Shown here in pieces: positions 1 to 5,858 of a stretch of 8,421 nucleotides of DNA. Origin of the DNA: JAFGCR01 sp964538225 (GTDB lineage: Bacteria > Patescibacteriota > Gracilibacteria > UM-FILTER-43-11); NCBI GenBank assembly GCA_964538225.1, contig CAZIDW010000057.1, positions 1-8,421 on the forward strand, read 5' to 3'. A program made the translations under genes and the position numbers. The notes beneath the pieces are model-generated. The model did no database searches, was not told the origin of the DNA, and saw only the letters and a program-made list of their open reading frames with translations. The first letter of the stretch is position 1. Every line of letters starts with the position of its first letter.

Positions 1-50
1 ACGCCGTGAGGCGGACGGGAAAAGCAGGGATAAGGGATCTTGCAGAGTGG

Positions 51-893
51 TTATTCGGCGGGGTTTTTACCCATTTTTTCCCTTCTTACTAACCGCGTAA
101 ACCTGACAGTCGCGTTCCGGATGCGTGAAAACCGTTTGGGCTCACGGAAAAGCCGCCAGAGCCATTCCAGGCCGATGGTCTGCATCCAGCGGGGGGCGCG
201 TTTTATTTTACCGGCGTAAAAATCAAAAGTACCTCCTACCCCTATGGCAACTTTAACACTGTCTAATTTAAACAGGTTGCGGCTGATCCAGAGTTCCTGT
301 TCCGGACTGCCGTACGCCACAAACAGGATATCGGGGCTTGCCTGATCGATGCGGTCACAAATCGCTTCTTCCTCTGCTTCATCCGGCGAACCGGCAAACG
401 AGCCGACAAAACGCGTATCGGGATAAATTTTGTTCAGATTTTGAATGGCTTTTTCAGCCACTCCTTTGGAAGCGCCCAGTAAAAAAATCTTCCATGGTTT
501 AACCTGGGCGGCCTCGATAATCTTTTTAAACAAATCCGCTCCTGTCACACGTTTCTTCAGCGGATTTCGTATACGTTTAGGGCAAAACAAAACCGCCAGA
601 AGTGTCTGGTAAAACTGCAGATAAGCAGAGACTTTATTTTCAGGAAGCGGTCTGGAAAGGTAATGAGCCGCCCACAGCACGCCGATGCCGTCAGGAGTCG
701 TCAGGTCAGCTCTGTTTAAAAGATCAAAAAAATGACTGTCTTCAGAAGCCTTCAGGATCATTTCCGGATTAACAGTGACAATAAAAGTTTGACTGTTACG
801 ATTTATATGATTATCAATATGATGCAAAACATCCTGATAAATCACATTGGAAATCGGTACGCCGGCGATGGAAACAATAGGCTTTGATATCAT
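51..893 (-). CDS. WecG/TagA/CpsF-family glycosyltransferase
   Basis: This enzyme family moves a sugar from a UDP donor (for example UDP-ManNAc or a related sugar) to an undecaprenyl-linked acceptor at the inner membrane face, early in synthesis of wall teichoic acid, enterobacterial common antigen or exopolysaccharide. Numbered from the ATG at 893 (280 aa), the family signatures are T40 with N42-P43, P67-D68-G69 (T40 and D68 have the spacing of the catalytic Thr/Asp pair of TagA), RVTGAD near 115-120, a PDILFVAYGSPEQE block near 187-199, GVGGTFDFYAG at 218-228, and the C-terminal APRWMQ...GLEWLWRLFREPKR segment at 233-254, which in this family binds membrane and completes the active site. I chose the ATG at 893 because it forms an ATGA overlap with the upstream methyltransferase stop and has GGAA just upstream; a TTG at 914 would add seven residues. 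Residues about 80-113 form an insertion containing a hydrophobic stretch and a basic patch. The sugar substrate cannot be read from sequence. Confidence 0.9.
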   Translation of the reverse strand: MISKPIVSIAGVPISNVIYQDVLHHIDNHINRNSQTFIVTVNPEMILKASEDSHFFDLLNRADLTTPDGIGVLWAAHYLSRPLPENKVSAYLQFYQTLLAVLFCPKRIRNPLKKRVTGADLFKKIIEAAQVKPWKIFLLGASKGVAEKAIQNLNKIYPDTRFVGSFAGSPDEAEEEAICDRIDQASPDILFVAYGSPEQELWISRNLFKLDSVKVAIGVGGTFDFYAGKIKRAPRWMQTIGLEWLWRLFREPKRFSRIRNATVRFTRLVRREKMGKNPAE

Positions 894-1600
894 TTTTTCC
901 GGGCAATCAGACAAAGATTAAAACACTGACCAAATCTTACCCGTTTTCCTTTTCGGACGAAATAAAAATCTTCAATCGTCCAATCGGAATCATTGAAATA
1001 ACGAAAAAATTCGCGCGGCCGGAAAGCGTGATAATAACGCTTAACAGGATGTTTCCCCCAGGGAATCCACAAGTCGTTCCACGCGTATTTAAACCCGAAA
1101 TGAACCACAAAAGAAAATATTGCGTTAAACCAGCTCTTCAGATATTTCCATTGGAAAAGGTTCCAGACAGTCATGATCAGCACGCCATCCTTTTTCATTA
1201 CACGATGCATTTCCTTAAGCGCCTTTTTGCGCAATCGTCTGCCGGGGATATGATGAAAAACGGCAATGCAGAAAACAGCGTCAAATGTATTATCCGGTAA
1301 ATCCAGGTCGACCATTTCCCCCAGCTGAAAATAAACATCGGGAAAATTTTCTTTTGCCCTTTCGATTAAAATGGAATTATTATCCACTCCCCAGTAATCG
1401 ACTCCTTTTTCTTTTAACAACTCATAAAGGCGCCCGTTTCCACAGCCAAGGTCGAGTACTTTTTCATCATTTTCTATAAATTCTAGAAAATATTGAAATT
1501 CTAGCCATTGGCGCTTACGACTCGCATCGAATTCATTAGCGATAGCGCTGTATGTTTTTTTGACGTGCTCCTGAATCTGATCGGTATACTTTTTGCGCAT
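890..1600 (-). CDS. Class I SAM-dependent methyltransferase, Trm9/ALKBH8-like
   Basis: A 236-aa Rossmann-fold methyltransferase. Motif I is VLDLGCGNGR (48-57), the ribose-binding acidic loop is GVDNN (71-75), and FDAVFCIAVFHHI (106-118) is motif IV with the following helix. Features beyond the generic fold point to the Trm9/ALKBH8 group: the N-terminal YSAIANEFDASRKRQW pattern (17-32), VWNLFQ at 145-150 where those enzymes have VWA-EQ, IPWG at 179-182, and RYYHAF at 188-193. Trm9 and ALKBH8 methylate carboxymethyluridine at the tRNA wobble base; whether this bacterial relative acts on tRNA, or on a sugar or lipid as many methyltransferases beside glycosyltransferases do, is not settled. The stop (TGA, 890-892) overlaps the start of the glycosyltransferase by 4 nt, which suggests coupled translation. 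An extended -10 promoter lies in the 64-nt gap upstream. Fold confidence is high; the subgroup is moderate. Confidence 0.88.
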   Translation of the reverse strand: MRKKYTDQIQEHVKKTYSAIANEFDASRKRQWLEFQYFLEFIENDEKVLDLGCGNGRLYELLKEKGVDYWGVDNNSILIERAKENFPDVYFQLGEMVDLDLPDNTFDAVFCIAVFHHIPGRRLRKKALKEMHRVMKKDGVLIMTVWNLFQWKYLKSWFNAIFSFVVHFGFKYAWNDLWIPWGKHPVKRYYHAFRPREFFRYFNDSDWTIEDFYFVRKGKRVRFGQCFNLCLIARKK

Positions 1601-1632
1601 AAGAGATCAAGGCGTTTGCTATTAACAAAAAC

Positions 1633-1662
1633 AGTATACCAAACAACCACCTGATTCCTGAA
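1633..1662 (-). promoter_or_regulatory. Predicted extended -10 promoter for the methyltransferase-glycosyltransferase pair
   Basis: Read on the minus strand, TATACT (1638-1633) is preceded by TGG, giving the extended -10 form TGnTATACT. A weak -35, TTCAGG (1662-1657), sits 18 nt upstream. The expected transcript start is near 1626, about 25 nt before the methyltransferase ATG at 1600. The site is in the short gap after the pilC stop, so the pair could be expressed separately from the pilus genes. This is a pattern match only. Confidence 0.45.
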
Positions 1663-1664
1663 CC

Positions 1665-3038
1665 TTAACCAATAGTCGTACCGATATAGAAAAACGGAAG
1701 CATCACTGCCAGAAGAATGGAGCCGACCAGGATAGCCACGATAAAGATCATCAGGGGTTCGATCATCGTGGAGATGTTCTTAAGGGTGTAATTAATGCTT
1801 TTATGGTAATTGTCACGGATCTTTAAAAGCATTTTATCGATGGTACCTGTCGCCTCGCCGATGTGGATCAGCTGGGCCACCTGCAGGGGAAATAATTTGT
1901 TCTTTTTGAACTTTTGAGCCTTGATGTCCTCAAGCCCCATCATCTCACTGACGTTTTTTCCCATCACGATCCCGTGCCGGATATTGGATAGCGCCCGTTT
2001 ATAATGAAGATTATCGATTGTCTTTTCCGTGATTTTAAACGCATCGCTGATAAGGACGCCGCTATTGAGCAGCATGCCCAGGTTCGATGCGAAGACCATG
2101 ACGTTCTTGTTTTTAGAAATACGGCCGAAGACCGGAATGCCGGCCACCAGTTTTTCCCACAATAACTTGCCCGGTCTGGTTTTAGAAAACAAAAACCACA
2201 ACACCAAAACCAAACCGGCAAGCCCGCCCAGGATAAAAGGATAGTTCTGAGAAAAGAAATCGCTGAAATCGATGACTGCCTGGGTAAGCGCGGGTAAAGT
2301 CCGGCCCGCTTGTTTATACAGATCGGCGACCTTCGGGATCACGAAAATCAGCATACCTGTGACCATGACCAGCGCCAGGACAATCAGGATCACCGGATAA
2401 AACATCGCCCCTTTGATCTTGCGCACAAATTCCTGCTGACTTTCCAGGTCATCCACGATCTGCGCCAGCACTGCTTTCAGGTTTCCGCTTTTTTCACCCG
2501 CTTCGACCAGAGCCGCCTGCATGGAGGGAAAAATGTGCGGAAAAAGAAACATGGTGTCCGCCAGGCTCATCCCCCCGTTGATATGGTGGATCATGTTCTC
2601 GTAAAGTTTTTTAAGGCTTTTTTTACGACTCTGGGCTTTGATAAGGGAAAGTGAATCGATTAGGGTCACACCGGAATCGACGAGCGTGGCCATCTGGTCG
2701 TAAAAAGCAAGCCGCTCTTTGGCAGAAAGGCGTGTCCACCGGAATCCGGGAGACTGTTTTTGCGCCGCGGCTGATTTTACTTTCTTTTCTTTCACTATCG
2801 TGCCCACCGGAGGCTTTGGCTGCTCCGCGCTTTCCTCTTTTTTCTCCTGAGGAACAGAAGGGGCCGGTTCCGCAGATGCCGGCAGGATATCAGAAGACGA
2901 TTTTTTTTCCGTTTCAGCACCAGCCGAAGAAACCCCCTCCTGAACGGACTTTTTCCGTTTGAATTTACTTAAAAATAAATCAATCTCCAACCAGAGGTCT
3001 GAAAAAATATCCCGGATTTTGCCGACAAGAGCGCTCAT
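1665..3038 (-). CDS. pilC: Type IV pilus inner-membrane platform protein (PilC/GspF family)
   Basis: PilC is the polytopic platform that the PilB motor turns or drives to insert pilin subunits into the growing fibre. The protein is 457 aa. It has two homologous cytoplasmic T2SSF domains, each ending in the family's G-E-x-x-G motif: domain 1 at about 105-210 with GEKSG at 181-185, and domain 2 at about 305-425 with GEATG at 394-398. Transmembrane helices lie at about 212-235, 267-285 and 428-452. The first ~100 residues are extra compared with a typical ~400-aa PilC: an amphipathic segment (about 8-26), then a charged Lys/Glu/Pro/Ala-rich linker (28-98) that is probably disordered. The start is ATG at 3038, overlapping the TAA of the upstream prepilin by one base (TAATG), so translation is probably coupled. 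The pair with the PilB-type ATPase in the same block supports the call. Confidence 0.95.
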   Translation of the reverse strand: MSALVGKIRDIFSDLWLEIDLFLSKFKRKKSVQEGVSSAGAETEKKSSSDILPASAEPAPSVPQEKKEESAEQPKPPVGTIVKEKKVKSAAAQKQSPGFRWTRLSAKERLAFYDQMATLVDSGVTLIDSLSLIKAQSRKKSLKKLYENMIHHINGGMSLADTMFLFPHIFPSMQAALVEAGEKSGNLKAVLAQIVDDLESQQEFVRKIKGAMFYPVILIVLALVMVTGMLIFVIPKVADLYKQAGRTLPALTQAVIDFSDFFSQNYPFILGGLAGLVLVLWFLFSKTRPGKLLWEKLVAGIPVFGRISKNKNVMVFASNLGMLLNSGVLISDAFKITEKTIDNLHYKRALSNIRHGIVMGKNVSEMMGLEDIKAQKFKKNKLFPLQVAQLIHIGEATGTIDKMLLKIRDNYHKSINYTLKNISTMIEPLMIFIVAILVGSILLAVMLPFFYIGTTIG

Positions 3039-3775
3039 TAACGAATGGTTAGTGTGTCAGTGGAACGGCCGTCTTCTGTTTCCGCCGTTATCTCGAGCAA
3101 ATCCGCCGCGTCGCCGTCGGCATCGTAAAGGGTTTTTTTGCCATAAGGCGCGCTGATATGGACTATAGCGCCGGCGCCTGACGTGAGGCGGATGGGATTG
3201 GTGAGGTCTTCACGCTGAAGATTAAAATGGACGAAACGGATGATGTCGGAAAAATCATCGTCGCTGGTCAGCTGGTAGCGCCGTTCGGTGCCCTCCGCTT
3301 CATTAAAATAAATACATCGTGAGGTAGAACTGGCGTTCTCAATCCGTAAGATAGCACCGTCCCCGTCGCGCTGAATCAAGTTATCGCCTTCCGTGAATTC
3401 GATCTGATAATCCCCGTTACAGGAGGTCTGGTTAAAATCCAAAGATAATGAGGCGTCTTCTGGCTTTTCTTCGATCACCAGATAGTCCGGAAGGAAATGG
3501 ACGACCGCTTCTTTAAAATCCCCCCGCAAGACTTTGAGTTCTTCCTGGCTAAGGGTGTCCGCAATCAGCCCGGTCACCTCCCTGGCCTTTAAAACATCCT
3601 CCAGATACGCGAAGCCGACCACGGAGGAAACGGAAAAAACAGCGATGATCGCCACGGAAACAATCAGCTCCACTAAAGTAAAACCTTTTGGCTTAAATTT
3701 TAAATTTAAAATTTTAAATAACAAATGACCATTTTGTTTAAGGCGAACCACTGATTTCCAATTAAAATTTGTCAT
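3038..3775 (-). CDS. Prepilin with N-terminal methylation motif, GspH/FimU-like minor pilin
   Basis: A class III signal is clear: G31 followed by FTLVE, so prepilin peptidase would cut after G31 and leave F32 as the methylated first residue and E36 as the conserved Glu+5. The hydrophobic helix runs about 32-57. The globular part (about 60-245) has two cysteines (C119, C144) and ends in an acidic, beta-rich region; size and look fit the GspH/FimU/FimT group of minor pilins rather than the short major pilin. The gene follows the ATPase by 56 nt and is coupled to pilC (TAATG). The pre-sequence is unusually long for a T4a prepilin (31 aa) and lies inside a repeat shared with the gene at 5885. No Shine-Dalgarno precedes the ATG at 3775. 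A TTG at 3724-3722 would give a 14-residue leader and is a serious alternative start. Confidence 0.85.
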   Translation of the reverse strand: MTNFNWKSVVRLKQNGHLLFKILNLKFKPKGFTLVELIVSVAIIAVFSVSSVVGFAYLEDVLKAREVTGLIADTLSQEELKVLRGDFKEAVVHFLPDYLVIEEKPEDASLSLDFNQTSCNGDYQIEFTEGDNLIQRDGDGAILRIENASSTSRCIYFNEAEGTERRYQLTSDDDFSDIIRFVHFNLQREDLTNPIRLTSGAGAIVHISAPYGKKTLYDADGDAADLLEITAETEDGRSTDTLTIR

Positions 3776-3794
3776 TTAAAATTGGTTATTTCAT
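3672..3794 (-). repeat. Inverted duplication, left copy (leader and pre-sequence of FimU-like prepilin)
   Basis: Read on the minus strand, these 123 nt match 5859-5988 on the plus strand with eight mismatches and one 7-nt gap, by eye about 93% identical. The match starts abruptly at ATGAAATAACC and ends at GGTTTTACTTTAGT, inside the codons for FTLVE. It covers the untranslated leader, the ATG and the whole 31-aa pre-sequence. The inner part is a palindromic A/T tract of AAATTTAAAATTT type. The arms at 3766-3783 and about 3711-3729 are complementary apart from a wobble, so the transcript can form a hairpin with the ATG in its stem. Confidence 0.9.
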
Positions 3795-3831
3795 TGTCTC
3801 ATTATTTAGCTTAATCGTTCTTTTGTTAAAT

Positions 3832-5055
3832 TTAAGACATAACCCGCAAGGCTTCCTCAATGGTGATATCGCCGGTCACCGCTTTGAATAAAGCGTCTTT
3901 CCGCAGTAAGATCATCCCTTCTTTTACGGCCTGATCCTGGATTTCCTGGTTAGAGGCGCCCTGCACAATCAGTTCTTCGATCGCCGGGGACATCTCCAGA
4001 ACTTCAAACAAGCCGATGCGCCCCTTGTAGCCGGTATTGTTGCATTTATCACAGCCTTTGGATTTGTAGAAAAACACTTCATTCGGATCCACATCAATCC
4101 CATTGCGCAGAAGTTCATGATATTTTTTAGGGACCGCGTATTCCTCCCGGCAGTAATTGCAGACTTTGCGCGCCAGGCGCTGGGAGATGATGAGTTTGAC
4201 GGCCGTGGAAATCAAAAACCGGTCGATGTCCATGTTCAGCAGGCGCTGGATGGTGCCGACCGCCGTATTGGTATGCAGGGTGGAAAAGACCAAATGCCCC
4301 GTAAGAGCGGATTCGATAGCCAGCGACGCGGTTTTCTGGTCGCGGATCTCTCCCACCATGATGATGTCGGGATCCTGACGAACAAGGGTGCGAAGCCCGT
4401 CTGAAAAATCAAACCCGATCTCTGTATTGATCTGCGTCTGGGTCACATGGGGAATCTGGTATTCAATCGGATCCTCTAGGGTGGAAATGTTGTATTTGGT
4501 GGCATCGAACGTAGAGATCATGGAAAAAAGCGACGTGGATTTACCACTGCCTGTCGGGCCGACCGCCAGGATCATGCCGTAATTGGATTTCAGTTTTTCC
4601 TCGACTTTCAAAAGCACATTCGGCAGCATGCCCAGATCCTGGAGTTTGACCAAAGTGGGGTTTTTTTCCAGCAGGCGGATGACCACTTTTTCACCGTAAT
4701 TTGTAGGGAGGGCTGAAACGCGCAGGTCGACTTCCTTATCCTCAATGGTAAAACTGCTCTTACCGTCCTGCGGCAAACGATGTTCATCGATTTTCAGCCC
4801 GGAAATGATCTTGATGCGGGCTACAATCGGATGGTGGTAAATCTTATCAAACTCCTTATGGGGAATCATCTGGCCGTCAATACGGAAATAGACCATCAGC
4901 TTGTCTTCCAGGGGTTTAAAATGGATGTCGCTGGCGCGCTTCTGGATGGCTTCACTGAAAATCTTATCCACAAGACCTGGAATTTTGTCTTCATCCACCC
5001 CTGCCGGCACAGCCTCCACGGGGTTTTCCTGTTGTAAGGTGTCCAATAACGCCAT
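3832..5055 (-). CDS. pilB: Type IV pilus extension ATPase (PilB/GspE family), short N-terminus
   Basis: Hexameric cytoplasmic ATPase that powers pilus polymerisation. It is 407 aa. The N2 domain begins near residue 24 with the ASDIHFKP motif at 41-48. PQDG is at 95-98, the Walker A loop GPTGSGKST at 166-174, the Asp box TLEDPIEY at 192-199, Walker B with IIMVGEIRD at 231-239, and the His box LTGHLVFSTLHTN at 251-263. Four cysteines (C299, C302, C335, C338) form the CxxC...CxxC metal site typical of PilB/GspE and absent from PilT, so this is an extension motor and not a retraction motor. Usual PilB proteins are about 560 aa; the MshEN/GspE N-terminal domain is missing, and an in-frame TAA at 5100-5098 upstream rules out a longer reading. 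It is the first gene of the leftward block, with a promoter near 5200 and a 136-nt leader. The ribosome site is weak (AAGAA). Confidence 0.95.
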   Translation of the reverse strand: MALLDTLQQENPVEAVPAGVDEDKIPGLVDKIFSEAIQKRASDIHFKPLEDKLMVYFRIDGQMIPHKEFDKIYHHPIVARIKIISGLKIDEHRLPQDGKSSFTIEDKEVDLRVSALPTNYGEKVVIRLLEKNPTLVKLQDLGMLPNVLLKVEEKLKSNYGMILAVGPTGSGKSTSLFSMISTFDATKYNISTLEDPIEYQIPHVTQTQINTEIGFDFSDGLRTLVRQDPDIIMVGEIRDQKTASLAIESALTGHLVFSTLHTNTAVGTIQRLLNMDIDRFLISTAVKLIISQRLARKVCNYCREEYAVPKKYHELLRNGIDVDPNEVFFYKSKGCDKCNNTGYKGRIGLFEVLEMSPAIEELIVQGASNQEIQDQAVKEGMILLRKDALFKAVTGDITIEEALRVMS

Positions 5056-5068
5056 TTTTATTTTTCTT

Positions 5069-5176
5069 GTGGTTTTACTTATGTTACTACTTTTGGTTTA
5101 CTGCTCCCGTTGGTCGCGGTTTACCATAAGTGTTACCACGAGCGTCAGCGAGTAGTCCCACCATAAGTAGTTTCAC
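5069..5176. repeat. Degenerate 17-bp repeats (ACTTATGGT core) in the pilB leader
   Basis: Four related 17-bp elements fill the stretch that would be the pilB 5' leader. On the plus strand they are GTGGTTTTACTTATGTT (5069-5085) and ATGTTACTACTTTTGGT (5081-5097). On the minus strand they are GTGGTAACACTTATGGT (5139-5123) and GTGAAACTACTTATGGT (5176-5160). The two minus-strand copies share ACTTATGGT exactly. Because copies lie in opposite orientations, the RNA can fold on itself, and the DNA could also hold several protein sites. A GGTTTAC direct repeat (5095-5101, 5118-5124) lies between them. Function unknown. Confidence 0.55.
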
Positions 5177-5197
5177 AACAAGTTAATTAATCTATAT

Positions 5198-5226
5198 ATT
5201 ATATCAAATTTCAGAGGAAAAAGCAA
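5198..5226 (-). promoter_or_regulatory. Predicted extended -10 promoter of the pilB operon
   Basis: On the minus strand TATAAT (5203-5198) is a perfect -10 and is preceded by TGA, giving TGnTATAAT. TTGCTT (5226-5221) lies exactly 17 nt upstream as a partial -35. Transcription would start near 5191 and give a leader of about 136 nt before the pilB ATG. This is the best promoter in the window. A dyad (5209-5217 with 5236-5244) brackets its -35. Confidence 0.65.
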
Positions 5227-5244
5227 TGGTGACTGCCTCTGAAA
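5209..5244. repeat. Inverted repeat bracketing the pilB -35 element
   Basis: TTTCAGAGG (5209-5217) and CCTCTGAAA (5236-5244) are perfect 9-bp inverted copies separated by 18 bp. The predicted -35 (5221-5226) lies in the spacer. The half-site spacing of about 2.5 helical turns centre to centre would suit a dimeric or looping repressor, or may be chance. It could also act as a small hairpin in a rightward transcript. Confidence 0.45.
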
Positions 5245-5280
5245 CCAAAATTTCCAGTTTCCCCCTTTTTTGTGCTAAAA

Positions 5281-5411
5281 TTGACTATGATTAAATGATT
5301 TATAGGATGGACTATGATGATTACTGTAATTTTGACCGCTGATTAAATGATTTTTGTGATTCAAATAGATATATTATGTTAATCATTTAATCAGTCTGAT
5401 CCCGGTCAAAA
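5281..5411. repeat. Three-copy TTGAC...GATTAAATGATT repeat upstream of the PilV-like gene
   Basis: Copy 1 (5281-5301) is TTGACTA followed by TGATTAAATGATTT. Copy 2 (5332-5353) is TTGACCGC followed by TGATTAAATGATTT. Copy 3 is on the minus strand: TTTTGACCG (5411-5403), an 8-nt insert, then CTGATTAAATGATT (5394-5381). Copies 2 and 3 therefore make an interrupted inverted repeat: a perfect 14-bp arm (5339-5352 with 5381-5394) plus a perfect 9-bp arm (5330-5338 with 5403-5411). The last arm ends one base before the ATG of the prepilin gene. A partial GACTATGAT copy lies at 5310-5318. The block covers the probable promoter and the ribosome-binding region. Confidence 0.7.
5332..5377 (+). promoter_or_regulatory. 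Possible promoter of the minor-pilin operon
   Basis: Two weak candidates overlap here: TTGACC (5332-5337) with TGTGAT (5355-5360) at 17-nt spacing, and a TATATT/TATTAT -10 (5370-5377) without a good -35. The second lies in the spacer of the 14-bp inverted repeat and would start transcripts within its right arm. Neither is convincing alone, but some promoter must serve the rightward genes. Confidence 0.3.
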
Positions 5412-5852
5412 ATGAAAACTAAAAATTTAAAATTTAAAATTCCGCGAGGATTCTCCCTGATAGAACTGGTTTTCGCCATGTCTTTTCTGACCATCATCAT
5501 CCTGGGGGTGATCAGCCTGCAGAGCGCGAACCTGGCCATGATGAACCGGCAGAAGCATGAGATCCAGGCCCACTTTTACGCCAATCAGGGTTTAAAGATC
5601 GCGGAGGCATTGGGATACGCGGATTTGGATACAGACTGCCCCAGCAGAACCTGTAAATTTGATAATCCAGACGCCGACTACACTGTAGAAGATGCAGGGG
5701 AAGATTTTGAATTGATCGACGGGCTTTATGATCGCCTTTTCACACTCGATCCCGCCGGACTGAAGGACGGATTTAAAGCCGAATGCAAAGTGACCTGGAC
5801 CGACGGCACCGGCGACCATGAAGTGACCGCCAAACGTATTATTTACCAATAA
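5412..5852 (+). CDS. PilV-like type IV minor prepilin
   Basis: A 146-aa prepilin. The leader is 13 residues, Lys-rich, ending at G13; the mature protein starts FSLIE, with F14 as +1 and E18 as Glu+5, and the helix runs about 14-37. The pattern after the helix (LQSANLAMMNRQKHEIQA, a helical stalk) and the short beta domain with C76, C81 and C125 resemble PilV/PilI-type minor pilins. An in-frame TGA at 5397 makes the ATG at 5412 the first possible ATG start. No Shine-Dalgarno is visible; instead the arm of an inverted repeat ends right before the ATG. The leader codons contain the same AAATTTAAAATTT tract as the other two prepilin leaders here. It is the first gene of the rightward block, 32 nt before the NHL prepilin, in the order seen for pilV-pilW-pilX. 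Confidence 0.85.
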   Translation: MKTKNLKFKIPRGFSLIELVFAMSFLTIIILGVISLQSANLAMMNRQKHEIQAHFYANQGLKIAEALGYADLDTDCPSRTCKFDNPDADYTVEDAGEDFELIDGLYDRLFTLDPAGLKDGFKAECKVTWTDGTGDHEVTAKRIIYQ

Positions 5853-5858
5853 CAAACG

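Noticed and set aside
2..13. Small GC hairpin CGCC-GTGA-GGCG after the glycosyltransferase stop as a terminator
   Set aside because: Only four base pairs, and the stretch where a U-run would be needed lies outside the window.
884..1300. Open frame of 138 codons on the plus strand
   Set aside because: It lies wholly over the methyltransferase C-terminus and the glycosyltransferase start, whose motifs are unmistakable; no start context or domain.
3776..3831. Separate promoter for the FimU-like prepilin
   Set aside because: The gap is so AT-rich that -10-like hexamers are expected by chance, and no paired -35 is visible.
3832..5055. PilT retraction ATPase
   Set aside because: The CxxC...CxxC metal site (C299 to C338) is a PilB/GspE feature that PilT lacks.
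5069..5176. Possible CRISPR-like array
   Set aside because: Copies are degenerate, in both orientations, unevenly spaced and partly overlapping, and no cas gene is present.
5281..5306. TTGACT with TATAGG as a rightward promoter
   Set aside because: Spacer is only 14 nt and the -10 is poor; the sequence is better explained as copy 1 of the local repeat.
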